The notes: generated from the letters alone by a model not told the origin. A stretch of DNA of 64,000 nt from Adiantum capillus-veneris (GCA_014529385.2 CM043944.1:46173768-46237767), one strand, 5' to 3'. Shown: positions 1-11,815, counted from the first letter of the stretch. A program made the numbers and translations.

Positions 1-767
1 CATACTCGCGCGCTGTCGGCATCCTTCTTTGCACGCTGGTCCATTGCATGCTTTCTCACTATTTTGAGAAAAAGTGACACTTTTGTGTTTGCTTAAAGTA
101 TTTGGCTGTCCACTGTTCCTACTCGGCCGTTCACTGCAAAACCCTCCAAGCCCTTTAAATTCAACCACTCTTGATACTTCAAGAGGACACCCACACATTA
201 TCATTACTCGGCCATTGAACAGTCAAAGCTGTCGATTTGAACAAGGCGAAATTGAGTATGATTTGAACGAATCCAAAATTCCTTGCATCTAGCAAAACAC
301 TCAAAGCTATCGATTGAACTGATCTTGATCCACGATGGACATTTTTGCTGGATAAAACGCATCCAAAGATCAAAACAGGAGGCAATCAAAGGCCGCGTAT
401 AATTAGCGACTATCCACCACGACGCAGGGCACGAATGAGGCAGTGACCATATCGTAAAATTGTCAGTGTATTATTATTTTGGGGGTAAGGGAGAGCGGAC
501 GCTACAAAATTGAACCTGCTATGTGACGCACCGTCGGACCGTCCACTTTTCTGGCAATTTCCTAGCGCATCGCCATTCCGGACTGGACGCCACCGAAAAT
601 TTTCAGCTAAGTATATTACATTTTTGTTATTTATTTTACTCTTTTATTCCGCATATTGCATCTGTGAATATCATCAAATAGCCTTTTTAAGCATTACTAT
701 TTTTTTAAAAATTAAAAATATTTATTTATTTATTTTAATTTTAAAAAAAACATAAAAGCACGCAATC
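1..767. other. Non-coding, AT-rich stretch upstream of a gag fragment
   Basis: No convincing gene. The last 150 bases are very AT-rich and run straight into the gag-like frame at 768. By position this could be the LTR/leader of that retroelement, but I see no tRNA-Met-type primer site and no matching LTR copy in the window, so this is unproven. Confidence 0.4.
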
Positions 768-1049
768 ATGGCACACCTTCCTCAGGCACCCACGATTGCG
801 GAACAACTTCAAAATCTGCAACAATCACTCACATATGAACGCATGCGAAGGCAAGAACTTAAAGATAAATTATTGCATTCTGCACGCACCGAATCTGCAC
901 CGGCACCCAAGAAAAACAAAATTAGCAGAAAAGCCTTCACTTTCAAGGATTTTGATGGCACTAAAGATGCTAGCACGATTCTAGCATGGGTTAGTCAACT
1001 AGATGACTATTTTCATGATGAAGACTTTCCAGAGCGTGAAATTGGGCAT
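768..1049 (+). pseudogene. Truncated Ty3/gypsy gag N-terminus
   Basis: The frame opens with an ATG and reads a glutamine-rich coiled N-terminus, a basic KKNK patch, then FKDFDGTKDASTILAWVSQL and an acidic aromatic stretch. That order matches the start of the retrotransposon Gag domain, which assembles the particle. Homology stops at about 1049, exactly where the foldback element begins. The remaining 48 codons to 1193 are read-through into that element and are not Gag. No protease or RT follows. I call it a gag relic cut by a later insertion; the family assignment rests on motif wording only. Confidence 0.55.
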
Positions 1050-1299
1050 GTTAACCACCGGATTCCACTTCTAGTAGTCATGGGCTGCGCTTGTCGGTTC
1101 AATAGGAAAAGGGTAAGAGTGATCGCCAATGAGAGGCGCACTCTAACTGAACATTCAAGGGTTATTTGGCTAAGCATGGGCACCCAAGTGTGAATGGGTG
1201 AGCTCATATAAAAGTCACCTAAACCTAAAAATCACTCATTCTCTCAGTTGTGCAATTGAAGAGTGCTCGTGCTCCATCTCCATCTTCTTCTTCATCTCC

Positions 1300-1312
<13 letters not shown>

Positions 1313-1339
<27 letters not shown>

Positions 1340-1345
1340 GTGTAC

Positions 1346-1382
<37 letters not shown>
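1313..1382. repeat. (GT)n(GA)n microsatellite, left foldback arm
   Basis: GT repeats with minor interruptions pass directly into GA repeats. It lies in the left arm of the foldback element and is the mirror counterpart of the array at 1661-1768. Confidence 0.95.
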
Positions 1383-1658
1383 TGTGATCGAGCATTGCGA
1401 CGGCACGGCGATGGCGAGGCGGTTGAGTGCGGCAAAATGGTAGCTCCCTCTTCTTCGCGGCGAGGAATCCTCCACGAAGGCGAGCATAGGGCAGTGAGTG
1501 ACACACCCTTGCTCTCTTGAGCTTGCTAGATTAATCTAGTTGTGTGCTTGCAGCCATTTTTGGCTCGCACATAGTGTACGGCAAGTCCCTTGCTTTGACA
1601 CGTGCGACAGATGCGCACACCGCGCTCAACCGCCTCACCGTCGCCGTGCCGTCGCAAT

Positions 1659-1771
<113 letters not shown>

Positions 1772-1915
1772 TGCATACACACACAAGGAGATGAAGAAGA
1801 AGATGGAGATGGAGCAAGAGCACTCTCATCAACGATCACTCTTAGCCTTTTCCTATTGGACCGACAAGCCCGGCCGATGACTACTAGAAGTGGACGCCTT
1901 GTTAACACCTATTAA

Positions 1916-3300
1916 TAAAAAAAGACACCAAGCAAAAAAAACAAGCCTATTAATAAAAAAGAAGAGGCGGTTGTCCCTTTAGCTAGCTACCTGCGTCCGT
2001 CTTCGTCGACACTTTTTACAGCAGTCCTACACCAACTAAAGCCAGAGACACAGAGTAAGGAAGACACTACAATAGTTGGTAGATTAGACATAGAGCGGGT
2101 ATGTGACTAGCTTAATTGCCAAGAGGAGCACAAGAGCATGCAAGGTAGCAACGATAAGAGAATTAAGCATGGTTCTCGACATTCCTGCAAAGGGATACGA
2201 TAACGCATAACAATTGACCAAGGATGCCTGCTTTAGATGCTACTTCGGGTTGTGCAGAGCCTTGGAATTCACAAGAGAATACTAGAGAGTGCATGGGAAG
2301 CTACCTAGGACACCAGCAAGCCAATAACCACTGGCCACAAGGTTGTTGACCAACCACACCCCACCCCCCAATACACAGGTCGATGACACACCCCTTATTT
2401 TTAACAAGGGTCTCACATTTATCTTTTCAAATGAGAGGAAAAGAATGCCCAGAACTCGTTTACCAAAAGACAAATCGTGTTCGCGGTAGGCAAGGCGGGC
2501 CAAGGATGCAAGGCAACAATTCAGACAAATGGTGCTCCAAATGCAGGTTTCCCTTTGACCTCTAGCCTTGAACTTGCAATTTGGCTTCCGCCTTCTCAAT
2601 AATATTGCTAGTAGCTTCTCTCTTTCTCTTGCCATTGGTTGTCGAGCTATTGCCACAAAAGGCAGAAAAGTGTTTCCCTATTGATGAAGGAAAAGAGAGA
2701 ATTAGGGCCAATACAGATCCCAAAATGATCTCTCCCATGGTGACAACTGACAGTAGAGCTCCATAAGGCCAGATCCTTGATGCCTCGCCCTTCAAAGATG
2801 AACATGTCTCATGATTTGGCTCCTTGGAAAGTTGATAAAAAAGCAACACTGCCATGATCTCATGCATTCATATTCTTTTTGGCATGCTATACAATGGGAG
2901 GCTGTCGCCGGCAAGGCAGGGGGATCGATAACCCTATGCAACTTGGCATTGCATCAAGTAGGGAGAGCCACCATGGGGGCCAGTATTGACTTGTAGAAGA
3001 GAACACGACCTCGATTGTTGGAACCATTGAGCAAGGTGCACAAAACACCCACTAGGGGCTGCTGAAGCGCAGATGTAGAGGCAAAGGCTACTACTAGAAA
3101 AGAAACCATGAGGCATGGTGTGTTGCACCCAGTAGACTCCAAGGGGTTTTTAATTCCAAAGATCCAAACACTCATTGTTATTGGATTTTTAAACACCAAA
3201 AAAGCAAGCCTATTAGTAATTCAGAATACAAAGCTGTGTACGCCGCCCACACAGCACTCCATCACGCATTAGGAGATTGTACGCTACCCAAAAACAACAA
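1916..3300. other. Unassigned stretch with short minus-strand frames
   Basis: I recognise no gene. Minus-strand frames at 2562-2867 (101 codons, one hydrophobic segment followed by a lysine-rich tail) and 2282-2656 overlap in different frames and match no family I know. The stretch is bracketed by similar sequences near 1925-1958 and 3190-3220 (both contain a CACCAA...AAGCCTATTA motif), so it could be an insertion, but I cannot assign a class. Confidence 0.3.
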
Positions 3301-3307
3301 GTTCTCT

Positions 3308-3308
3308 T

Positions 3309-3378
<70 letters not shown>
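3308..3378. repeat. (CT)n(CA)n microsatellite
   Basis: CT repeat passes into CA repeat, the same composite order as in the right arm of the foldback element at 1661-1768. Confidence 0.95.
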
Positions 3379-3686
3379 TTGTACACTATTGTTGTGCTTG
3401 CTATGGGCGGGTACCCTGCATGTGATTTTAACTTGTAACATGGGCTCAAGTCGGAAGGATGTTGTGTTATAATGTAAGTAATGAGGAGGTCACATTTGTC
3501 TCTCAACCCAGCCTATAGTTCAGATGTGCAATTAATCCTTTATATGCACAATCCAAAAAGGATTGTTATGTATGGAAATTAGCCAGGGGCTGGGGTGGCA
3601 AGGGATTGCAAGCATTTTGACACAATACAAAAAATGTTGCCTTTTGGCGTATGGCAAAATTTCACCCATATCATTTGTTTAATATG

Positions 3687-3983
3687 ATTGATTCAAGGAA
3701 AACAACACAAGTTACACAATATCTAGTAGAACCAAGTACACAACACAAGGAAAAGGTTGGTTGCACACAACCTTGAAGATTGGCAGCAATGTTTGTAGCC
3801 AAGAGGGTTGTTGACAAATTTTGTTGCAGGCTTGGTGAAGAGGTTGGTCAAGTGATCACATTTGAGGATTTCACAAGGCCTGAGATCATTGTCAAGTATA
3901 TGATAGATGAAATGCTTCTCAGAGAAGTGCCTAGGGATAGCCAGTTCTCATCGTGTTCTATTATTATTCTTTTGAGAGAATAG
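3687..3983 (+). pseudogene. DEAH-box RNA helicase pseudogene (Prp22/DHX8-like fragment)
   Basis: One frame carries successive RecA1 landmarks of DEAH-box helicases, the family that remodels spliceosomes. A decayed Walker A (SRKTTQVTQYLVE where families read GSGKTTQ) is followed by motif Ia (GCTQP, a TGA stop at 3774-3776, then AAM), then VAKRV, CRLGEEVG, FEDF and KYMIDEMLLRE. The RLGEEVG wording is closest to Prp22-type proteins. The two catalytic glycines of the P-loop are lost, the conserved arginine of motif Ia has become a stop, and similarity ends just where motif II (DEAH) should begin. No intron interrupts it, so it may be a fragment of a processed copy or one captured exon. Non-functional. 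Confidence 0.8.
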
Positions 3984-4435
3984 TCTTTGTTGTTACAAAC
4001 ATACCTGCCATCCATCAACATAGTAAAGCAAAAATAAAATCAACATAGCTCAAGTTTGAGTTCAACATACATCACAGATATACAAGTCTTTCATTGGATA
4101 AAATTTGACGAAAAAGGACATCCTCTGACACCAAAGATGAGCATATTGCAACTCCAACACCGGGGGGGGTACAAAAAAGGACAGATGAGAGAAAGGCACA
4201 TCTCTACGTATTATATAAATGGGTGAGGACGGTGCCACCTCCTAACCATACTTGTGTATGGTCGTGTTTTCCCTATATTCAATGGATTTTCATAACATTT
4301 TTCCTACTTTCTTTTTTGATTTTGATCTTTGGGCACAAGCATGCATGGACGTATTGCATCCACTTGTATATATGTCAAATGATGACATGATGACTCAAAC
4401 TACAAACACCAAATGTACAACACACAAAAAACACT

Positions 4436-5350
4436 CATTCATAAGAGCGATTGTTAGAGATACAAGTTGTGCTTGTCGGTGCTTTGGTCAATATGTACGC
4501 CAAATGTGGTGTGGGTATCTCAACCCAGCCTGCTTGTTTTGGCACCCAGCTTGATATGTCCCTGGTCAACCCTTCATTGAGCCTCCCTTAAGTTTGCATT
4601 CTTTTGCATAGCATGCTGACAAGGCACGCCTGTAGAGAGAGACCCTGCACAATTTAGAGATATGGCCATGAGACCCTGGCATTGTAAGGAGGCCAACTGC
4701 TGCGAGAGTCGGCTTACTCTGCCACCATGAGAGCTAGCTGTAGTCACTGTCCTCGTCCTCTTTGTCACTATAATTAGCCAATCTTGTTGACTTGGGCAAG
4801 GAGGTATCAGAGGATATGCGTGTAGTACTACTAGTAATGGCTATAGTGCTATTACTGATGGCAACATTGATATTAAAGATATTGTTTGTTGTTTTTCGAT
4901 CCTCATCACTACCAACATGGCCTGTGGGCTACTAATGAAGGTAGTTCCATGCAAGCAATTGTAGTAGGAGTACTCTTTGGTTTTGTACTTGTTGTAGTAT
5001 CGCAGATGGCCGTGATATTCTCATTGTTGTCTAATGTTGTCCTCTCCACAAGCGTAGTGCCTTTACTGATTCAGTTGAAGCAGGATATGACCACCATGGC
5101 TGTGGCAAAGACACTATGGGTTGTTTGTAGCAGATTCTACTTGAAGGCCTCTTTCCTGGCATTGTGCAAGGGTTGTTGAAAAAGCATGTATTGCTTGTGG
5201 TGCTTTATTCGACATGTATAGTGAATATGGCCAAAATGTCGTCTCGTGGAGCGCATTGATCGCCCAACATGGTTGTGGCAAGCAAGCTTTGGGCTGTTTT
5301 CAGCAGATGCCAGATGAAGGTATTTCTCTGGATGTCATAGTTCTCTCACG
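4436..5350 (+). pseudogene. Decayed PLS-class pentatricopeptide repeat (PPR) gene
   Basis: Three separated pieces read as PPR protein. At 4436-4540 a frame ends in VGALVNMYAKCG, the hallmark of P/L repeats. At 5095-5165 HGCGKDTMGCL is followed by a stop and LLEGLFPGIV. At 5193-5350 a clean stretch contains NVVSWSALIAQHGCGKQALG and FQQMPDEGISLDVIVLS. PPR proteins bind organellar RNA for editing, splicing or stability, and fern and lycophyte genomes hold very many. Frameshifts, stops (TAA and TAG) and unrelated DNA between the pieces show it is dead. The middle 4550-5090 has no recognisable PPR wording. Confidence 0.8.
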
Positions 5351-5686
5351 ATGCAAATATTAGCTAAGGCTGACAAGCAACTATGCATCAAATTCGTGTG
5401 CCATGTAGATGTATGTTTTCGAATGTGGTCTGATTTCGTACTGAGGGTGAGTGGTAGGAAACAAGAGGATGTGGTCTGATTTCATACAGTGAGGGTGAGT
5501 GGTAGGAAACAAGAGGATGTCCGTGTTGCCGGGCATGAGACACCAAAAACAGGACCAACACAACCAGCATACTTGGACAAACCACGCTTAGTATTTATAG
5601 ACAAATATATGTTAGATCTACACTGCTTTAGAGATTTTCCCACTGATTGACAAAGGACCTAGAGAACAACGTCCATTTCGTCCATC

Positions 5687-5772
5687 CTCTCTCTCTCTCT
5701 CTCTCTCTCTCGACTATAAAGGCATTCTCTTCTCCCCCCACCTAATAACTATAAATTTCGGTCCAACATAAA
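5687..5772 (+). promoter_or_regulatory. Core promoter/5' leader of the PDV2-like gene
   Basis: A (CT)n tract at about 5687-5711 is followed by ACTATAAAGG (about 5714), a good TATA box, about 55 bases before the start codon. Pyrimidine-rich CT tracts near plant transcription starts are common. The start site itself is inferred. Confidence 0.5.
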
Positions 5773-7763
5773 ATGGATATTGTGATGAAGCAGCAGGATA
5801 TAAACGCCGTGCTGCAGCAGGCGGCGGAACTACGCACCAATCTAGGCAGTGCCATCGACAGATCCCTGCTCGCCCACTTCAGCAGGCTTCCCCTCTCTTC
5901 TGCAGCCCCTGCCCTTCACTCTCACAATGCTGGCCATGGCGATGATAACGAATACGACTACTTGCCCATTTTCGCCTCTGTCGCTGCCCTCGAAGCTCGC
6001 AGTCTTGCATCCATTCGCGATGCCCTCATTGTTCTGGAAGAGCAGCTGGAATGTTTGCAGGTGCCCTTTTCCCCTCTGTCCCGGCACACACACACACACG
6101 GCTCACTGCATAAGCAATCGGCTTGCATAGCACATGCTGCACATGGGTGGATGCTCTCCCATCAGCACATGACTGTGCAAACACTTGCTCGATCTTTTTA
6201 TTTCATGAAGAACCTAGGATTTGGTTATCTTTTGTGTGCTCACGGAGCAGTCATATCTGCAATCGTAGAGGTGTTTACATGATCATGTCTTTGGTGCTGG
6301 TATATAAGCACAAATGCAGAATCTCATGGTCATGACTCGATTCATTAAGGACGTCCGATGAGGCATGTGCATGGTTTTTGGTCTCTATCCGGTATGTGAA
6401 AATCAGTCGACTTTGTTCATGATCATATTATGCATATTGATTGTAGTCTGTAGGTACTTATACTCGGTCATGCAATGATTGTCTACTTGGTATCGCCAAT
6501 CTGATGTAGACTTTGGTTTGTCATTATTCAATTGGTCAACTGAGTTTTGTGTTTAGCTGCATTCTTGCAAATATATGTTGTTGCGCGCAATAAGTAGGCA
6601 TACATCGCTTACAACGACATAAATGAGTAGGCCTTTTGCAAAGGCATTTTTCAATGCATATTGCAGGTCTCACAGATACTTGATTTACTACCACACTGCA
6701 AGGAAAGCAGAGCTAACCTGATTTACATTGTCACACTTTATGTACATTTGTTTGTCAATGTGCATTTTCTTACAATCTAAGTTCACGTGGCTGTCTAGCA
6801 GTCACACAACAAGGGGAAAAAATAGGGGCTATTTATAGCCCAATGGCTAAGTTTTAAGGGTCTTTATAATCATTTGGCTATTTTAGAAAAACCATTTACT
6901 AAAAGATTAGCCTCAAAATTTGAATTTTTTGTGGTTTTGAGGGATCAATTCACCAAAAACTCAAACGTAAAATGCTGTTTCTGTCAAAAATTAAAAAGAT
7001 TTGCCCCAAATTTACTACCTAATGTGTTTTTGGATAAGATATATTCGCCGACTTTTCTACACCCACAAATTCTTGAAGGTTTCTTATTTTTACCCTGCAC
7101 ACAAGTGCCTTGTATGGTGTTTTCTACCCCATTGAGAAATCCCTTTACAAAATGCAGACCTTACCTGATCAGCGAAGAGAAGAAAAGAAAGCCACTCTGG
7201 CAGAGCTGGAGGAAAGCAGAGAAATACTCCTACGAAGGTTGAAGCAGCACAGGGGTGGCCGAGAGCTCGCGGTTATAGAAGAAGCATACTCTTTTGTGGG
7301 TGAAGCTAATGAGGGAGAGGATAAATTGCTTCTGCGTTCGTACACAATGCCTGCAAGGCTGATAGATACGGATGTAAGGCATAAGATCATGGGAGGTGTG
7401 GACGTCAGCATTGAAGACGTACGTTCATACATGGATAAGCACAGAGAGAAAGCAGACAAATCAGGAAAGAGACATGATGGGAGTACAAGGTCTCGCGGCC
7501 TTTTAGGCGATCTTAAGTCTAGGCTTCTCTCATTCCTCAGCAGACGACTGACAAAAGTGTCAGCGAAATGCTTGTTTGCCATGGCAGGAGCTGCAGCAGT
7601 ATTGACGCTGTCAAATAATGTGCATGGAAGCAATATGCGGGGAAGGAAGCATGCATCCTCGACAGTGAGGCAGAAAGGAGCGGCATGCCCTGAAAATTGG
7701 GCCGCCATACATAGCGGTGGACACAGATGCGTGCTCACAGAGCCTATCAGGGAAGAGAGTTAA
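5773..7763 (+). CDS. PDV2: PDV2-like plastid division protein (two exons)
   Basis: Exon 1 is 5773-6060 and exon 2 is 7158-7763, joined across a 1097-bp GT-AG intron in phase 0 (donor CAG|GTGCCC, acceptor ATGCAG|ACC). The product is 297 residues, close to the roughly 300 of Arabidopsis PDV2. An N-terminal segment with AAELRTNLGSAID leads into SIRDALIVLEEQLECLQ and a long coiled coil (about residues 70-130), then FVGEANEGEDKLLL. One transmembrane helix lies at about 233-250 (CLFAMAGAAAVLTLS), followed by a short tail with two cysteines. This is the PDV layout: the coiled coil faces the cytosol and recruits dynamin ARC5/DRP5B to the outer chloroplast envelope, while the tail faces the intermembrane space and contacts ARC6. 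The C-terminal glycine important in angiosperm PDV proteins is absent (it ends REES), so check for an extra 3' exon. Both exons are open and the gene looks functional. Confidence 0.85.
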
Positions 7764-8166
7764 CCATAGTTGACATAGAGAGCCTGAGGCTGAAATTTAA
7801 CTGGAATTTTAACACGGAGGTAGCAATGGAAACAATGGGGAACGCATGAGTACCAGCCTCCAGGTCAAGGCTCCACAAGGTATATAGGTTTGGATTGTGA
7901 GGTGGTAAGTGTCGTAAGAGTTTTCCATGTTGAAAGTACAATGGGACGATGCTGTCTGTGTAAATACCCGAGGATTCACTTCTCTTCACTGCCTTCAAGA
8001 GTGGCCTGAAGTTTCCATTGCCCTTGATCCTGAGAGGAACTTTAAAGAAGTACAGAGGCGTTTTTCTTTGGCTGCACCAAAAATGCAGGGTTACCCTTGT
8101 TCTATGAGAGTAACACAACTTGGGTTTGTATCAATTTCAGATTGTAGAATAATGCCATGTATTTAA
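7764..8166 (+). other. Probable 3' UTR of the PDV2-like gene
   Basis: Non-coding, directly after the stop codon, with no retroelement signature. The end of the transcript cannot be placed; a 79-codon frame at 7927-8166 shows no family resemblance. Confidence 0.35.
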
Positions 8167-9669
8167 CTTATCAACTAATATGTCAATTCATTTGACTGCC
8201 TTTGAGTTAGAAGTCTTTAATTGGTTGTGTACTCGTGGTGCTGTGCCGTGCGATGAACTCTGAACATTTGAAGTGTTTGTGAGAGACCTTATATTAGCAA
8301 AACAGTGGCCCCCAGAAAATTTTGGTTGTCAGAGGAGAAGTTACTTGGTATTTTGAAGAGTTTGCCAGGCACCTTAGCAGGGGATTTGGCAAGCTTTGTT
8401 TGAGTGATATCTAAGGTGCAGCACATGTGTATATGGATATACACCCCTAGCTTCAACTTTTGGAGGAATGCGTGTGTGTGTGTGTGTGTGTTTGTGTGTG
8501 TGTGAAAATCTCTTCATAACTGAAACATATGTAGATAATTGCATTAAATAATACATTAAACAACAATATTGTTACTTGCATCCATGCAAAAACATTCAGT
8601 TAGAACTGGCTTTGTTTGTGCGTGTTGCAAGTGTCACGTTGGATCTAATTGCCATTCATGTCACACGTACATAGTTTAAAGCTTACCCTTTGGATTGATC
8701 ATTAAGTTGACCTTTCAAGTAAGATAACCTTTGAGTGTATAGTCATGTGTATCATGTTGCAGGTGTCAACACAGGATCTGGTTGTCATCCATGTCACACC
8801 TATAGATTTAGTTTATAGCTTACCCTTAGAAATGATCATTAAGTTGAGCTTTCAAGTAAGGCAACCTCTGAGTGTATAGTCATGTGTATCCCAATATTCA
8901 TTGGGGAATCGATGTTATTGACTACTACCAAATATGATGCAATACCTATGTATTTTTGGGTTGAAGATCATTGTACACCACTTGTTGAAAACCGGGTAGC
9001 ATCTCCTTTGTAATTTGAGTAGTATTTCAAAAACTCACTCTCCACGAGACCCTTCACAAAAGGTTTACGGCTTCATTAATAAAAAACCATATATGTCATG
9101 TATCAAAAACTAACAATACTTTACATGTTACTAGCTTGTATAATGATCTTCATAGAAATTTGGTAGCATCTTGTTTGTAACTCAAACATGATTCCAAAAA
9201 TTCATCAAACTTATACCTCATTCTTATATGTCTATATGTAATTTATTGAAAACCGATCCCAGGGAAAAAAAACCAAAAATGTAGTATCTTTAAAAGCATC
9301 AATCCTCGTGTGCATTCCAATTGTAAACTAGAAACCAAATTTGGGCAATATTCTATCTGTACCAGGAGTAGCCATTATCAAGTATCGATACACAATGTAT
9401 AAAGCTTTTATTTGTCCATTAAATTGGATCAAAAAAATCTCATACATTCTACTTACTCACATTCCAAAGTAAGCTAATTTTGTAGAAAGTCAACAAAAAA
9501 GTTTATCTATTAATCTGAGTACAGCTTCCAACGTTTATACGAGAATCCAGTAACCATTATTAGGTCTCAAAATTTCTTGATTTTGTTAGCCTATGTCATA
9601 CCAGTATCTGGTTAGAAGTGATTTAAGATTACCACACTTTGCAAGCAATTCATTGTATCATATATGTAT

Positions 9670-9700
<31 letters not shown>

Positions 9701-10043
9701 AATCAATAACCATCACAAAACAAGCACTAGATCAGTATCATAGTAGTTGCAACCTAATATGATACCCGTTGATTTGTCCATGTACATCCATCAAGTTGTA
9801 CCAAATGTCTAACTCCAACTATTCTAAAATGGCCCAAAGCTGAGCCACTACCATTGAAATATATGACTCCAGCGATCACAAAATCGTAAATGGCTTTAAC
9901 AAAAACAATTAAGCTTATAAGTTCTAGTTGTGTCATTTATTAGGCCAAGCCTTATTTTGTCTATTTTTGAATTTATGATAATCTTAGTGTACATATATAT
10001 GTTTGAGATCACAACCAAACAGCTTGTGCTCCACCTTAGATAT
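8167..10043. other. Intergenic AT-rich DNA with two short GT arrays
   Basis: No gene seen. GT microsatellites lie at about 8469-8503 and 9668-9700, and a degenerate tandem duplication at 8625-8890 is listed separately. Confidence 0.5.
8625..8890. repeat. Two-copy tandem duplication, unit about 130 bp
   Basis: Copies at about 8625-8753 and 8756-8890 share GTTGCA-GTGTCA, CATGTCACAC, AGCTTACCCTT, TGATCATTAAGTTGA, TTTCAAGTAAG and GAGTGTATAGTCATGTGTATC in the same order with scattered substitutions, so the duplication is old. Confidence 0.85.
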
Positions 10044-10354
10044 TGTAATGGAATTGGCCTATTAACTTGAGAGTAACGGAAATCAATGGGAGTACTTTTG
10101 AGAAATTACTTTGTGAGCATAGCGGGTGAAGATAATGATGGTAGCAATATAAACATAGCATTTAGTTAAGTTAGCATGAAGAATACTTTTGCAAGAGGGA
10201 GAGAATTTAGAGAACATGACAACAGTTGAGGACCGGATTTATGTGGAGCCGGTCCCCCCTCCAATAGGCATTTGTATTATGATTTCTCCCATCAAGAGAG
10301 ACTTGTTACAATACAGTCTTTGTGTTCCTTGTGACCTTGGTGATGCAATGAAGA

Positions 10355-10502
10355 TGTAAGACCCAGGAGCTGTGTAATGAAGATTCTCCGCCCAACCCCC
10401 CATTATATAGCCCTTGGCCACTGAATAGAATCTCCCTGTCCGCCTTTAGCAGTTGGCCCTTGGCCAGAGTCCTACTCGCCTGGGTTTGCCCATGGCATGA
10501 CA
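10355..10502 (-). mobile_element. 148-bp solo LTR nested in the chromovirus LTR, TSD GAAGA
   Basis: The insert begins TG and ends CA and is flanked by GAAGA at 10350-10354 and 10503-10507. The homologous LTR at 17741-19177 lacks it, giving an empty-site comparison. On minus it carries CTGGCCAAGGGCCAACTG and a TATA-like GGGCTATATAATGG, shared with the LTRs at 16506-16648 and 24810-24950. It is a solo LTR of a short-LTR retroelement family. Confidence 0.85.
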
Positions 10503-11299
10503 GAAGATGGAAAACTTCATGCATCATGAGAATAACATAAACTTTGAAGAAAGCATTAACTATCCCAAGCCTCGGTCATAAGACCTCAAACACCTTTGAA
10601 GGTGGAGAGAGCTAGCAAGGAATGAGGGTAGGGAAGAGGAAGAAGAAAAATTTCATAGGAGAAAGAATTAGTTTCTCACTTATCATCACTCTTCTTGCTA
10701 GCATCCATAATAGCATAGTATTGAAGATGGAGACGATGGCAAGCTTAAGCATTGAAGCATGGCTCTTGGTTGGATTTGCACTCCATAGCCAAGAGTGTGG
10801 TGTAGGCTCTCAACCTCTACTTGCTTGGAGAAGGAGAGGGAGCTCTTGCACTTTGCACAATATACAATGAGAGTGTGTGTGAGTGTATGTGGGAGAGTAT
10901 ACCCCCTAAGCAAGCCCCTACCTTCCTTGGTCGACCCCCCCTTGTAGCTCATGCTTGAAGCTCATTGGACCCCTCCAGGCCTAGCCAATCACAAGCAAAA
11001 GGCATTACAAGCAACAAGGGTAGCCTTGGGACAAGTGTCCCCCTTTCCCCTTTGAGAGAGAGGACTTGATAAATGCAAAAATAATTAATTAAATCTCCTA
11101 AATTATCATTGGACCCCTTGGGTGGCCAACCAATAGGCTTCAGGCACACCATGAGGGCAACATGAGGAGTAACTTGACAAGTGTCCCTTTTGCTTTCTTT
11201 GTACCAAGCATGCCTTGTGTGACTGAGTGTGTCTCTTGTAGGGCTCGCCCCCTCCTTGTAGGGATTCAATCTTGACTTTTGCACACCTCAAGCCACTCA

Positions 11300-11512
11300 A
11301 CCTTGGGCCTAGTTCTCACCACAAGCTTGGCCCTTAAGCACCTCAATCTTGGGTTGGGTTCTCACCTCAAGTACAGCCCTAGCATCTCAAGCATGACAAG
11401 CACCTCAAGCATCTCAATCATCAATCACCTCAAGCATCTCAGTCATCAGGCACCTCAAGCACCTTAGTCATCAAGCACAACAAGCACCTCAAGCACCTTA
11501 AGCTTGGGCCGG
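11300..11512. repeat. Minisatellite inside the chromovirus LTR
   Basis: Imperfect repeats built from CACCTCAAGCA with CATCTCA and CAGTCATCA variants. The reverse-complement version (GGTGCTTGAGGTGCCCGATG) is found at 18000-18110 in the plus-strand LTR with fewer units. Confidence 0.8.
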
Positions 11513-11815
11513 CTTCCCACCTCAAGCTCAGCCCTAACTTACCTAAGGTCAAAGGACTTTTACACTAATTATTGGAGGTCTTCAATGAAGCTAACCCTAA
11601 GGTCTTATGCTCCATTGGTTAGCCTTGATCTTTGATAGACCATCTCTCATTTGGGCCCCTTTACCATTGGCCCCGTGTTGAGATAGAGCTATAAGCACAT
11701 GTCCATATCTTAACCCTTGTTCGCATTTATTCTTCCATATTAAATGATCAGTTTAACATGAGGAAATCATTTGGATTGGTTAGATATTAGATTTTATGAC
11801 ATTACCTCTCTCTTG

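Larger units (their letters stand above)
10044..11801 (-). mobile_element. Chromovirus 3' LTR (minus strand), 1758 bp
   Basis: On the minus strand it starts TGTCATAAAATCTAATATCT and ends CCATTACA, matching almost throughout the plus-strand LTR at 17741-19177. The polypurine-like AAGAGAGAGGTAA lies just upstream (11802-11815) and the pol relic precedes it, so this is a 3' LTR. No primer site follows position 10044, which supports that. It is longer than its partner because it holds a nested solo LTR (10355-10502), an extra block near 11730-11760 and more minisatellite units. Confidence 0.85.

Noticed and set aside
5388-5585. Frames at 5381-5585 on minus with repeated HPLVSYHSPS
   Set aside because: Due to a local 45-bp direct repeat (about 5421-5470 and 5467-5516); no family resemblance.
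7169-7738. 189-codon minus frame over PDV2 exon 2
   Set aside because: Antisense of a conserved exon; the plus frame has the protein family, splice sites and TM helix.
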